Shown here: in pieces, positions 1 through 7,452 of the stretch
Layout: each line of letters begins with the position of its first letter
Position numbering within the stretch: the stretch's first letter is position 1
DNA from: a virus
Length of the DNA stretch: 38,244 bases
IMG/VR virus record: IMGVR_UViG_3300031251_000062
Location: 1 to 38,244 of that record
Strand: one strand, 5' to 3'
The notes under the pieces: model-generated
The model's input: only the letters and a program-made list of their open reading frames with translations
Databases searched by the model: none
What the model was told of the DNA's origin: nothing
Translations under genes and position numbers: made by a program

Positions 1-42
1 TATTTTTGAGCAGCCTCTCCAGCTAACCCAGGGTAAGGGGGG

Positions 43-150
43 TAAAACGAAGTGTCCAATATCAATAGAATAAAAAAAGCCCGAAAAATGCCGTAAATAA
101 AAGGGATGAGAGCGAAAAAAGCCAAACTGCAGGAATAAAACGAAGTGTCC
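43..150. repeat. Two 15-bp direct repeats near the left end
   Basis: The 15-mer taaaacgaagtgtcc occurs at 43-57 and again at 136-150, 93 bp apart. Mu has transposase sites L1 and L2 roughly 100 bp apart at its left end, so these could be transposase-binding sites. That is inference: the repeat differs from the right-end repeat, sharing little beyond AAACG and TCC. Confidence 0.5.
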
Positions 151-229
151 TTTAATACCATTTAGATTACATTTAGGGTGCATTACTGATGCCCGAATAG
201 AACCAAACTACCTTATGTAGTTAATTATT

Positions 230-270
230 GGCTGTAAACCTTTAAAAATAGGTATTTGCAGCCATTTTTT
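230..270 (+). terminator. Terminator-like hairpin, left end
   Basis: GGCTGTAAACC (230-240) pairs imperfectly with GGTATTTGCAGCC (251-263), and a run of six T (265-270) follows. It would stop rightward transcripts. No phage gene lies upstream, so it may terminate a host gene or insulate the phage end from host read-through. Confidence 0.45.
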
Positions 271-342
271 ATGCCTAAAAATTAACTAAAAATGAAAGAT
301 TGAGAGTGTATTTGAAAATAACAAAAATTGATTAAAAAGGCT

Positions 343-377
343 TTAGGACGACACTTAGGACGACACTTAGGACGACA
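343..377. repeat. Three tandem 12-bp repeats (ttaggacgacac)
   Basis: Units start at 343, 355 and 367; the third is cut at its last base. All three carry TAGGACG, and the right-end repeats carry TCGGACG in the same strand sense. This suggests a shared binding site for the transposase or a regulator. The 12-bp phasing is about one helical turn. Confidence 0.6.
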
Positions 378-1066
378 AAATATTAAAAAAAAAAGTGTTT
401 GAAATGGTACAAGTTGCACAAAAAAGTATTAAAATAATACTAAAAAACCGTTTTCAATAGGTAGTAATGCCACAGTTTAAATGAATGTAAGTTATTGATT
501 ATTAGTTATTATACTATAATAAATGGAGAATATTAACCTAAAAACGTGCGTGCGGGTATTATTCGAGGCGAATTACACCGACAACAATGCCAAGTGCTCG
601 AATTTCTTTCTTCTTCATATCGAATGGAGGATATTTTTCATTATCACTAACCACTTTTATACAATCTTTACCATCATTATCGCCAGGGAATACTCTTTTA
701 CATAATGCTCCTTGAATAGTATCAAGTATATAAACCTTACCCCATTGAATGAAGGTATCTTTAGGGATTTTTTTTCATGCCACAATATCTCCATTGTAAT
801 ATTTAGGAGCCATACTATTTCCTGAAATTCGGATCAGGTAATCTGCTTTATTTTTAAAATCAGGAACAAAATAATGTTCACATTCAAGTTCAAGTGTTGT
901 AGTATCTCCGTTACTCAATCCTGCCATAGCTTCAATAGGAATTAAAGGAATCCCTTTCTCTTTTTTAAGTTTAATAATAGGCTCTAAAACTATATTTTCA
1001 TGGGTTGTATCAATATTTTTAATCATTGATCCTTTTCCGGTAAGCAACCAGTTTAAATCAATATCT

Positions 1067-1080
1067 ACAAACTTGTTTGC
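1067..1080. promoter_or_regulatory. Intragenic operator-like dyad (copy 1)
   Basis: The sequence acaaacttgtttgc is a near-perfect dyad inside the repressor coding region. It matches the dyad at 1238-1251 in 13 of 14 positions. It could be an auxiliary repressor site used for looping. Confidence 0.4.
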
Positions 1081-1171
1081 AATATCTTTAAGAATATCCG
1101 CGGATGGCATATTATCCGCATCGCGTAATAACCTACTTATCTTCTCAGAAGATGCATAGTTGAGAATTTTT

Positions 1172-1185
1172 GCAAACTCGTTTGC
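1172..1185. promoter_or_regulatory. Intragenic operator-like dyad (copy 2)
   Basis: GCAAAC-TC-GTTTGC is a perfect 6+6 dyad with the same core (CAAAC-NN-GTTTG) as the sites at 1067 and 1238. It also lies inside the repressor gene. Confidence 0.4.
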
Positions 1186-1237
1186 GTTTTTTATTCCCTT
1201 ATTTTCAAATAGTTGCAATAATCTTTGTTTAATCATG

Positions 1238-1251
1238 ACAAACTTGTTTGT
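1238..1251. promoter_or_regulatory. Operator dyad abutting the repressor start
   Basis: ACAAAC-TT-GTTTGT is a perfect dyad one base upstream of the repressor start codon. It overlaps the -33 element (TTTG, 1247-1250) of the early promoter, so a protein bound here would block both directions. This is the best candidate operator for the repressor or the Ner-like protein. Confidence 0.6.
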
Positions 1252-1277
1252 TATATTCAAACTAATTTGAATATTTG
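1247..1277 (+). promoter_or_regulatory. Early promoter with 22-bp dyad
   Basis: TTTG (1247-1250), 19 bp, then AATATTTG (1270-1277) fits the Bacteroidota consensus TTTG-N19-TAnnTTTG at all but one base. A perfect dyad with 9-bp arms, ATATTCAAA and TTTGAATAT around CTAA, spans 1253-1274 and overlaps the -7 box. Transcription would start near 1284 and run into the Ner-like gene and transposase. Confidence 0.6.
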
Positions 1278-1300
1278 TACTCGAAATAACAACAAAGGTT

Positions 1301-1516
1301 ATGCAATTAATTGAAATAAAAAAGAACATGGATTCGGGAGACGCATCATTTTTGGCGAAGACTACCGGATACAGCGTGGAGATGGTAAGAAAAGTTTTGA
1401 ATGGGGAACGCAATAATGATTTGATTGTACAAGCAGCAGAATTATTTGTAAAGAATAAAAAAAGTTTATCGGAACAAATAGCATTGATGTGTGGAGAGGA
1501 GGACGAAGCTTTATGA
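1301..1516 (+). CDS. Ner/Cro-like small DNA-binding regulator
   Basis: This 71-residue protein contains a predicted helix-turn-helix around residues 17-40 (FLAKTTGYSVEMVRKVLNG), the shape of a Cro- or Ner-type regulator. It is the first gene after the early promoter and diverges from the repressor gene, which is where Mu places ner. It ends in TTATGA, overlapping the transposase start codon by 2 bp, so the two are probably translationally coupled. The likely role is to shut down early and repressor transcription by binding the dyads at 1238-1274. Assignment rests on size, fold pattern and position rather than on a strong family match. Confidence 0.65.
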   Translation: MQLIEIKKNMDSGDASFLAKTTGYSVEMVRKVLNGERNNDLIVQAAELFVKNKKSLSEQIALMCGEEDEAL

Positions 1517-3618
1517 TTACTCCATACGAAACGCACAATAATCAAATAGGTGTAAGACTAAGTTTCTTAGTTGCTGATGAATCAATCAAACATCCGAATA
1601 GCCTCAGTGTAATTAGTTATACAAATTACAATAGAACATGCTCATCAGATCGTAAACCCGAACTCCGTTTAAAGGAAGGAAAAGGAAAAGGTAATGAAGC
1701 TTTATTAAGTTGGAAACATTTACCGGAAGAATGGAAGTATGCTTTAAAAACAACTTTCGGTGATCCAGTTGTGGAGCATAATCCAATGGAGGAGTATTTT
1801 GAGATGGATGAGAAGGCTCGTTCATATTATGATGGATATACTTGTGGTGATGGTGGACACTTAACTCCTCAACAAATTAGCGCAGCTACCATTAATGCAA
1901 GTGTACTGCAAGCATTTTTGAAATTGAAACATAACCGTGAGGTGACTCACAAACGACTCGGAAATAGCAGTCGAGGATTATGGCCAGGACTATTGAATGA
2001 TCTGAACGGTTTTAAAAACATTTTAAAAGTAAAATACGAAGGTATTACTCATACACTTCCTGAAAGTGAACGTAGAATACGCGAGGATTTGAAAGGTTGG
2101 AAGAAATTGAGTTATGAATATTATGTTGATGGAAGATCTCGCAACCAAAATGCGAAAAAAGTTGTTACCGAAAAACATTTGGCGATGCTTGAAGCATTAC
2201 TTACCAAGCATAATAATTTTGATAACGAACAAATTTCCAACTTCTACAATATAGCTGCTGTAGCACTTGGTTGGAAAACAATAGATGCAAGCACAGTAGC
2301 AAACTACCGCAACAAACTTGGTTTATTTATTACTTCAGGAAATAGCGGAGAAACAAATTTCAATAATACAAAAGGCATGCAGGTTAGACGTTCGCGCTCA
2401 ACTATTGCAACAGGATTTTGGACATTAGATGGTTGGGATGTAGAGTTATTTTTCCAACGCAAAGAAACTAATAAAAAAGGACACCAAATTATCACTTACT
2501 CTAACCGATTAACTGTAGTTGTAGTGCTTGATACAGTTAACGGAATAAGATATCCAATAGGATATGCCATAGGAACTCATGAAACACCTGAATTGATTGC
2601 ACAAGCATTGCGTAATGCTGCAAATCACACAAAAGAGTTATTTGGAGATAGATATAAACCGCATCAATTACAAAGTGATCATTATGCGATTGCAACTCTC
2701 ACACCAATTTACGAAGCTATGAGCGAACATTTTACACCTGCTCGCGTGAAAAATTCGAAGGCAAAAATTATCGAACCCTATTTTAAACACCTAAATAAAA
2801 TCTGTCAAACTAATTTTAAAAATTGGAGCGGATTTGGTGTAACCATGCGCAAAGAAAATCAGCCGAACGAAGATTATTTGAATAAAATACGTCACTCGTT
2901 CCCCGATGAACAAGGTTGCCGTGAGCAGATAGTAAGATTGATGGAAATGGAACGATCTGCAAAGATTGACAGATACATGGAACGATGGAATGCACTCCCT
3001 GAATCTGACAGATTATTACTTTCAACAGAAGAGTATCTTCAACTGTTCGGAACAGTCCACTCGCATACAAATAAATTGAAAGGTGATGGATTTACACCGA
3101 CACTATTTGGAGAAAGAAGAGTGTATGATTCATACGATCAAAAATTCAGAGAGTTGGGATATATGGATTGGGCCGTGAAATATGATCCTTCAGATTTAAG
3201 CACAGTATTAGTTGTAAATGCTGAAAGTGATGCCAATAGTAAACTTAAAAAAGTTATCGGAACTCATCGTTTCTTATTAATAGAAAAAGACATTCAACCT
3301 GAAGCATTATATGATAGACAAGATGGTGATGCTGCTAAACTTCAAAAAGTATTTGGATTTAATAAACAATTGAAAGCATCGGTGATGGATAGGATGGCGA
3401 ATACTCAAAATATTTTAGAAGAAGTGTTTGCCGATGCACCTCAGTTGAATAATTCACTTACCAAAATGGTTTTATGCGATTCGAACGGACAGCATAAAGA
3501 CCAACGTAATTCACAGAGATCACTCAAAAATAAAACAATAGAGTTACCTGAAGCAGGCGTATCCAATACACCCCAACAGGAAGACATAATTGAAGATGAT
3601 ATCAGAAATAATTACTAA
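1513..3618 (+). CDS. Mu-type DDE transposase (MuA homologue)
   Basis: This 701-residue protein is the DDE transposase that would bind the phage ends and carry out strand transfer. Candidate catalytic residues are D306 (TLDGWD, compare MuA GDGY), D389 (LQSDHY) and E421 (KIIEPYF). The N-terminal third should bind DNA and the C-terminal tail is polar (LPEAGVSNTPQQED). I chose ATG 1513 because it overlaps the preceding TGA and follows a GGAGAGGAGGA ribosome-binding stretch at 1493-1503; an upstream in-frame ATG at 1489 would extend it by eight residues. The length is close to the 663 residues of MuA. The next gene is the MuB-type ATPase, the usual partner. Confidence 0.93.
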   Translation: MITPYETHNNQIGVRLSFLVADESIKHPNSLSVISYTNYNRTCSSDRKPELRLKEGKGKGNEALLSWKHLPEEWKYALKTTFGDPVVEHNPMEEYFEMDEKARSYYDGYTCGDGGHLTPQQISAATINASVLQAFLKLKHNREVTHKRLGNSSRGLWPGLLNDLNGFKNILKVKYEGITHTLPESERRIREDLKGWKKLSYEYYVDGRSRNQNAKKVVTEKHLAMLEALLTKHNNFDNEQISNFYNIAAVALGWKTIDASTVANYRNKLGLFITSGNSGETNFNNTKGMQVRRSRSTIATGFWTLDGWDVELFFQRKETNKKGHQIITYSNRLTVVVVLDTVNGIRYPIGYAIGTHETPELIAQALRNAANHTKELFGDRYKPHQLQSDHYAIATLTPIYEAMSEHFTPARVKNSKAKIIEPYFKHLNKICQTNFKNWSGFGVTMRKENQPNEDYLNKIRHSFPDEQGCREQIVRLMEMERSAKIDRYMERWNALPESDRLLLSTEEYLQLFGTVHSHTNKLKGDGFTPTLFGERRVYDSYDQKFRELGYMDWAVKYDPSDLSTVLVVNAESDANSKLKKVIGTHRFLLIEKDIQPEALYDRQDGDAAKLQKVFGFNKQLKASVMDRMANTQNILEEVFADAPQLNNSLTKMVLCDSNGQHKDQRNSQRSLKNKTIELPEAGVSNTPQQEDIIEDDIRNNY

Positions 3619-3621
3619 TCA

Positions 3622-3638
3622 TTTAAACACCATTTAAA
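3622..3638 (+). repeat. TTTAAACACCATTTAAA leader motif (copy 1)
   Basis: This exact 17-mer lies between the transposase stop (3618) and the MuB start (3640). Identical copies occur at 7428 and 28545, with variants at 24902 and 32013, each just before a start codon. Its function is unknown; it could be a regulator-binding site or a translation-enhancing leader. Confidence 0.7.
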
Positions 3639-3639
3639 C

Positions 3640-4593
3640 ATGAACAGGAACGGACTAATTAAACACATTGAACTTCACAAAAGCAAACTTGGAAGTTTAA
3701 CAAAAGTAGCTGACCGCTGCAAAATTAATGTTGGTGCATTATCAACCATAATGGCAGGAAAATACGGAGCTGATGAATCAGCAATGCTTCAAAAAATTGC
3801 CAAAGCATTAGAATACAGAGAGAGTGACTGGCAGATAATTCGTACAACCGGAAATTATAAAACAGTTGAACGTGTTTTCAGAGATGCGAAAAGCGAAAGT
3901 ATGTGGTTTACCATCAGCAATAAAGCAGGAAGTGGCAAGACAGAAGCGATGCAGGATTTATACAACAGAGATACTACAGGAACTGTAATATTTATTCAAG
4001 CTGAAGAATGGAGCGGACGACAATTTATGTTGAAGTTGATTGAAAAAACACTCGGAACATCTGAAGGAGGAACGGCTTACAATACAACAGGAAAAGGTTA
4101 CAAATCACTTTCGCAATTGATGGATATAGTTGCCAACTACTTTAACGATATGAGTTTGGAACGTCCGATACTGATCATTGATGAAGCTGATAAATTGAAA
4201 GCTCCTGCACTTAGAACTCTCATTCCATTATTCAATAGAACTGAAGATCGTTTAGGTGTGATTTTGTCCGGGACTGAAAATTTGGAGAAGGAAATCAAAA
4301 ATAATGTTCGATTGAATAAAAAAGGCTATGACGAATTGGAAAGCCGATTTGGTAGAACCTACATCCACCTTAAAGGTGCAAGCGAAAAAGATGTGACAGA
4401 AATATGCAAGGTGAATGGAATAACAGTACCTGAAGTGATCACACAAATTTGGATTGAAATGGAAAAAGTTAGCAAACTCACAACCTTTAAATCAGGAACA
4501 GGAACAAAAGATGGAATGGTTGCTTATGTGGAAGATTTTAGAAGACTAAAACGCTTAATCAAACGCGAACTCTTAATGAAGAGGGCTGCGTAA
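3640..4593 (+). CDS. MuB-type AAA+ ATPase, transposition target protein
   Basis: This 317-residue protein has an N-terminal helix-turn-helix (about residues 16-40, SLTKVADRCKINVGALSTIM) and an AAA+ domain. Walker A is A96-GSGKT (97-101) and Walker B is ILIID181E182. The order HTH then AAA is that of MuB, which binds target DNA, stimulates the transposase and confers target immunity. The size matches MuB (312 residues). It follows the transposase and is followed without a gap by a second ATPase gene: TAA 4591-4593, then ATG 4594. Confidence 0.9.
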   Translation: MNRNGLIKHIELHKSKLGSLTKVADRCKINVGALSTIMAGKYGADESAMLQKIAKALEYRESDWQIIRTTGNYKTVERVFRDAKSESMWFTISNKAGSGKTEAMQDLYNRDTTGTVIFIQAEEWSGRQFMLKLIEKTLGTSEGGTAYNTTGKGYKSLSQLMDIVANYFNDMSLERPILIIDEADKLKAPALRTLIPLFNRTEDRLGVILSGTENLEKEIKNNVRLNKKGYDELESRFGRTYIHLKGASEKDVTEICKVNGITVPEVITQIWIEMEKVSKLTTFKSGTGTKDGMVAYVEDFRRLKRLIKRELLMKRAA

Positions 4594-5208
4594 ATGGGAA
4601 GAGCATATTCGCCCACAGAGATCCTCGCTAAGAAGTATAAAATACTTGAGTGGGATGATGAATGGGCACAGGCATTTGATAAACCTGAAACAAGTGGAGT
4701 ATGGTTTGTTTGGGGGCATAGTGGGAATGGGAAAAGCAGTTTTGTAATGCAGTTGGCAAGACAGTTGGCAAAATTTGGCAATGTGTTCTTTAACGATTTG
4801 GAAGAAGGAACGAAGCTTACAATGCAAAATAATTTGAAGCGAAGTGATATAAGTTCTGTGAAACGTAAAGTGAAAATTGGCAATGAAGATATGAACGAAA
4901 TGAGCGAAAGGTTAAGCAAAAGGAAGAGTGCTCAGTTTGTGATCATCAATAGTTTTCAATACACAGGGTTATCGTGGGCCGCTTATATCAGATTGAAAAA
5001 ACAACATGCAGGTAAGCTTCTAATTTTTGTTAGCCATGCCGAAGGTCGCAACCCTGATGGCAGAACTGCAAAGAGAGTAAAGTTTGATGCAGATTTGAAA
5101 ATTTGGATTGAAGGATTTAAGGCAATTAGCAATGGCAGATACAATCCGGGTGGAGAGTTTATTATTTGGAAAGAAGGTGCAGAGAAATATCACGGAAGTA
5201 AAAATTAA
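4594..5208 (+). CDS. P-loop ATPase (RecA/DnaB-like fold)
   Basis: This 204-residue protein contains a Walker A motif GHSGNGKSS (residues 41-49) and a hydrophobic strand ending FVIIN that could be the Walker B region. A polar C-terminal half contains VSHAEGRNPDGRTAKR, reminiscent of sensor loops in RecA/DnaB-type ATPases. It is not a MuB paralogue by sequence. Its start codon directly follows the MuB stop, so the two are co-translated. It may remodel the transpososome or help load replication proteins, but the function is not known from sequence. Confidence 0.7.
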   Translation: MGRAYSPTEILAKKYKILEWDDEWAQAFDKPETSGVWFVWGHSGNGKSSFVMQLARQLAKFGNVFFNDLEEGTKLTMQNNLKRSDISSVKRKVKIGNEDMNEMSERLSKRKSAQFVIINSFQYTGLSWAAYIRLKKQHAGKLLIFVSHAEGRNPDGRTAKRVKFDADLKIWIEGFKAISNGRYNPGGEFIIWKEGAEKYHGSKN

Positions 5209-5219
5209 GAATTAAAATT

Positions 5220-5639
5220 ATGAATAAAATATCTCAGGCTTTAATAATGCGCACTAAGTATCGGTTGAATAAACAACAGATACTTGAAAGCTGCGAAATG
5301 AGCGATGACGAGTATTGCAATTTGCAGTTTGAAAAGGCTGTTGAATGGATAAAATACCGCATACTGGATGATGAAGAAGTGATCAGTGCGATTACATCAA
5401 AAGAAATGTTTTGGACTTGGTGGATTAACCAGTGGAATTTACGCAATGATGAATTTGTAACAGATAATATCTATTACATCATTGCCGGAGAGCATGCACG
5501 ATTTTTAAAAGATGTGTGGTTACATGTGCATCAGGTTGATAGAATTGTTGCATATCCAAGTTATCAAGATTTACTCGAAAAAGTATTAGGTGATGTTGCT
5601 GATGGTTTAGAAACGAAAAAGGAGGTACGTGTATGTTGA
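5220..5639 (+). CDS. Hypothetical early protein, 139 aa
   Basis: I do not recognise the family. The protein is soluble-looking, acidic and Trp-rich in the middle (MFWTWWINQWNLR), with no signal peptide or membrane segment. It lies 11 bp after the P-loop ATPase. Its end overlaps the next gene by 7 bp, and a strong Shine-Dalgarno for that gene lies within its last codons. Position suggests a role in early replication or transposition. Confidence 0.6.
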   Translation: MNKISQALIMRTKYRLNKQQILESCEMSDDEYCNLQFEKAVEWIKYRILDDEEVISAITSKEMFWTWWINQWNLRNDEFVTDNIYYIIAGEHARFLKDVWLHVHQVDRIVAYPSYQDLLEKVLGDVADGLETKKEVRVC

Positions 5640-6067
5640 TGCTAAATATTTCGCAAATGCGCCAAGTAAATAAAATGCTTGAAGCTGCTGAAAAGGAACT
5701 CTCAAAGTTTATAGGAAAGGATATCACATTAACACTTGTGTATGCTGACCGTAGAATAAATATTGATGAGTTTAACTCTATTGCCGAACACACAAAAGAT
5801 TTAGTTGCCAAAGAGTTTTTTGTTACTAAAAGAGCACTTGAATCGTCAAGCCGTCAGGATGAATTGCCACATGCACGAATGATGTATTACCAACTAATGA
5901 AGATGCAATTTCCACGCATTACGCTCAAAAAATTAGGCTCATTACTGAATAGAAAAGACCACTCAACAATTATTAATGCTCTTGAACAATTTGAAGATAT
6001 GAAGCTTTGTGATAAAGGTTTTGCGCTACGCTATTTTGAATTAATGAATCAACTTAATATCAAGTAA
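5633..6067 (+). CDS. DnaA domain IV-like DNA-binding protein
   Basis: This is a 144-residue protein. Residues about 74-122 match the C-terminal DNA-binding domain of DnaA: a helix with ARMMYYQLMK, a PRITLKKLGSLL helix-turn-helix, and the signature RKDHSTIINAL (DnaA: GRDHSTV.HA). No AAA+ domain is present; the N-terminal half is helical and unassigned. Such proteins bind DnaA-box-like DNA, and here it may mark a site for replication or control transcription. The start at 5633 is supported by AAGGAGGT (5619-5626) six bases upstream, unusually strong for this genome. Confidence 0.75.
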   Translation: MLMLNISQMRQVNKMLEAAEKELSKFIGKDITLTLVYADRRINIDEFNSIAEHTKDLVAKEFFVTKRALESSSRQDELPHARMMYYQLMKMQFPRITLKKLGSLLNRKDHSTIINALEQFEDMKLCDKGFALRYFELMNQLNIK

Positions 6068-6068
6068 A

Positions 6069-6302
6069 ATGGAACTAAAAACTATTAACGAACTCAAGCT
6101 TGAAGTTACGATTATCAAACTCAATAGAACAAAAATAGTTGCAAGGTTATGTGAAGAAATTAGTGCAGAAACTGAAACGCAACTTCGCCAAACTCTAAAA
6201 GAATTTGATGCAGAAATAAAATTTATTGAAGCTGCAATAATTGAAAAACAAGAGGCATCACAAGCAATATTCTCACGCTCACTTAATAAATCAAAATTAT
6301 GA
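6069..6302 (+). CDS. Small coiled-coil protein, 77 aa
   Basis: This is an almost entirely helical, charged protein with heptad-like spacing (NELKLEVTIIKLNRTKIVARL, then LKEFDAEIKFIEAAII). It has no Cys pairs, membrane segment or known domain. The stop TGA at 6300-6302 overlaps the ATG of the following gene, which has similar size and composition, so the two may form a heteromeric coil. I cannot assign a function. Confidence 0.55.
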   Translation: MELKTINELKLEVTIIKLNRTKIVARLCEEISAETETQLRQTLKEFDAEIKFIEAAIIEKQEASQAIFSRSLNKSKL

Positions 6303-6517
6303 TGGACTTGAATTTGGATATGACAACCATTACTGAATTGGAAGTGATGCTTGAAAATAAAAGCAAGGCAATTACAGATTGCACATGTTGGATTAACCGA
6401 AATAGACCGGACAATGATAGTTGGGCTGAAATGACAGCAGGTAGGATTGAATTGATATTGGAAGTGCAAGCCATTGAAGCGGAATTAACTCAACGTAGAA
6501 TTAAACTTTTTAACTAA
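6299..6517 (+). CDS. Small helical protein, 72 aa
   Basis: This helical protein has a central CTCWINRNRPDNDSW turn and ends in a basic stretch (ELTQRRIKLFN). It starts on an ATG overlapping the previous stop; a second ATG immediately follows at 6302. Its relationship to the preceding coiled-coil protein is suggested by the tight coupling only. It is followed six bases later by the DUF3164 gene. Confidence 0.55.
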   Translation: MMDLNLDMTTITELEVMLENKSKAITDCTCWINRNRPDNDSWAEMTAGRIELILEVQAIEAELTQRRIKLFN

Positions 6518-6522
6518 AAAAT

Positions 6523-7134
6523 ATGACAACCGAAAAAAAAACAAAAATGTTTGTAGATAAAGATGGCAATGCTATCCCTGCAAAATTTATCAGCAAGAGT
6601 GAAAAGGACAGCGATGTTGCTGCATTAAAGCTTTACAAAAAAGCGCAAGATCTGAATGAAAGATTAAGTAGTTTTAAAACTGAAGCTTTCACATTGTGCG
6701 ATGATTTATTCGCTCAATTAATGCTCGACAATAAAGTTGTGGTGCGTGAAAATGCAAAAGGTGGTTACTCCATTACTTCCTTTGATAAGGCGATAAAAAT
6801 TGAAGTGAGAATTAGTGAAACTATTCACTTTGATGATCGCATTACTTTAGCACAGGAGTTAATAAAAGAATACCTGAAGGAAGTTACAGAAACTGCACAC
6901 CCTGATTTAGCGATATTGATAAATAATGCGTTTAAATCGAACAAAAATGGACTTGATGTAAAAAGTATCATCAGCCTTTTTAAACTCACAATCACTCATC
7001 CAAAATGGGTGCAAGCAATGGAACTGCTAAAACTTAGCATGCAGGTTAATAATACTAAACGTTACATGCGCATTTTCAAAAAAGATAGCAACGGAGAATA
7101 CCAACAAGTGAAGCTTGATTTTTCAAACGTATAA
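6523..7134 (+). CDS. DUF3164 family protein of Mu-like phages
   Basis: The 203-residue sequence fits DUF3164: an N-terminal MFVDKDGNAIPAKFISK strand, a central helix (LYKKAQDLNERLSSFK), the block GGYSITSFDKAIKIEVRISE, and the C-terminal RYMRIFKKDSNGEYQQVKLDF. The family is encoded in the early region of many transposable phages. Its molecular role is not established; involvement in early replication is inferred from location. There is no signal peptide or membrane segment. Confidence 0.85.
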   Translation: MTTEKKTKMFVDKDGNAIPAKFISKSEKDSDVAALKLYKKAQDLNERLSSFKTEAFTLCDDLFAQLMLDNKVVVRENAKGGYSITSFDKAIKIEVRISETIHFDDRITLAQELIKEYLKEVTETAHPDLAILINNAFKSNKNGLDVKSIISLFKLTITHPKWVQAMELLKLSMQVNNTKRYMRIFKKDSNGEYQQVKLDFSNV

Positions 7135-7144
7135 TATCATTCAC

Positions 7145-7432
7145 ATGAACGCATCACAGTTTTCACTTGATTTTAAAGCAGTTGTTCCAACTCACAGTCC
7201 TATAAATATTGATAGGATTAGCGGACAGAATAGAAAGCTGCTTGACTATTTGCTTGCAGGCAATAAAATTCATTGCATGCACCACATGAAAGCGATGTTA
7301 GGTATTGGATACCTCAATAGTAGGATTGCTGATTTGAGAAAGTTTTTACAATTCAGCGAATACAAAATTGAAAGCGAGATGATAAAAGTTGCTGATGTGG
7401 ATGTGAAGGAATATTGGATTACTAAAGTTTAA
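7145..7432 (+). CDS. Winged-helix DNA-binding protein
   Basis: This 95-residue protein has a helix-turn-helix pattern in NRKLLDYLLAGNKIHCMHHM followed by GIGYLNSRIADLRK, like the small winged-helix proteins that phages place in early operons. I chose ATG 7145 over the in-frame 7115 because the latter is deep inside DUF3164. The stop TAA (7430-7432) lies inside the 17-bp leader motif that precedes the first DGR target, so this gene directly abuts the DGR. It could regulate it, but that is only a positional inference. Confidence 0.65.
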   Translation: MNASQFSLDFKAVVPTHSPINIDRISGQNRKLLDYLLAGNKIHCMHHMKAMLGIGYLNSRIADLRKFLQFSEYKIESEMIKVADVDVKEYWITKV

Positions 7433-7444
7433 ACACCATTTAAA
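7428..7444 (+). repeat. TTTAAACACCATTTAAA leader motif (copy 2)
   Basis: This is an exact copy of the 17-mer at 3622, nine bases before the start of the first variable protein. It overlaps the stop codon of the upstream gene. Confidence 0.7.
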
Positions 7445-7452
7445 AAATAAAT

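Larger units (their letters stand above)
1..558. other. Left-end non-coding region
   Basis: I see no credible gene here. The stretch holds two copies of a 15-bp repeat (43-57, 136-150), a terminator-like hairpin (230-270), a triple 12-bp tandem repeat (343-377) and AT-rich low-complexity sequence. The first 40 bases are more G/C-rich than the rest. The phage end probably lies within this stretch, so part of it may be host DNA; the exact boundary cannot be fixed from the window alone. Confidence 0.6.
559..1236 (-). pseudogene. S24/LexA-type phage repressor, interrupted by in-frame TGA
   Basis: Read leftward from ATG 1236, this is a 225-codon frame with TGA at codon 154 (775-777) and a natural TAA at 559-561. 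Residues 1-70 form an XRE-like helix-turn-helix. The LexA/CI self-cleavage pair A105-G106 (context EAMAGLS) and the nucleophile S141 (GNSMAPKY) precede the stop. The rest of the peptidase fold, including probable catalytic K180 (LCKRV), lies after it and is still in frame (FIQWGKVYILD, RALGIVVGVIRLE). One substitution explains this: the family usually has Cys at this point (GDIVACKK), and TGT or TGC to TGA is a single change. The product would be a 153-residue protein lacking half the dimerisation/peptidase domain. It lies divergent to the early operon. A sequencing error or rare readthrough is possible. Confidence 0.8.

Noticed and set aside
43-377. CRISPR array.
   Set aside because: Repeats are too short (12-15 bp), spacers absent or single, and no cas genes are present.
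523-705. A 60-codon rightward frame at the left end.
   Set aside because: It is the antisense of the last part of the interrupted repressor gene, whose leftward frame gives a clear S24 peptidase sequence.
775-777. TGA recoding (Trp or selenocysteine) as an explanation for the repressor stop.
   Set aside because: TGA is used as a normal stop in many genes here, for example at 1514-1516, 5637-5639 and 6300-6302 with overlapping starts. No SECIS-like hairpin was evident right after 775.
775-777. Frameshift in the A8 run beside the repressor stop.
   Set aside because: The downstream repressor sequence is in the same frame as the upstream part, so a substitution rather than a length change is needed.
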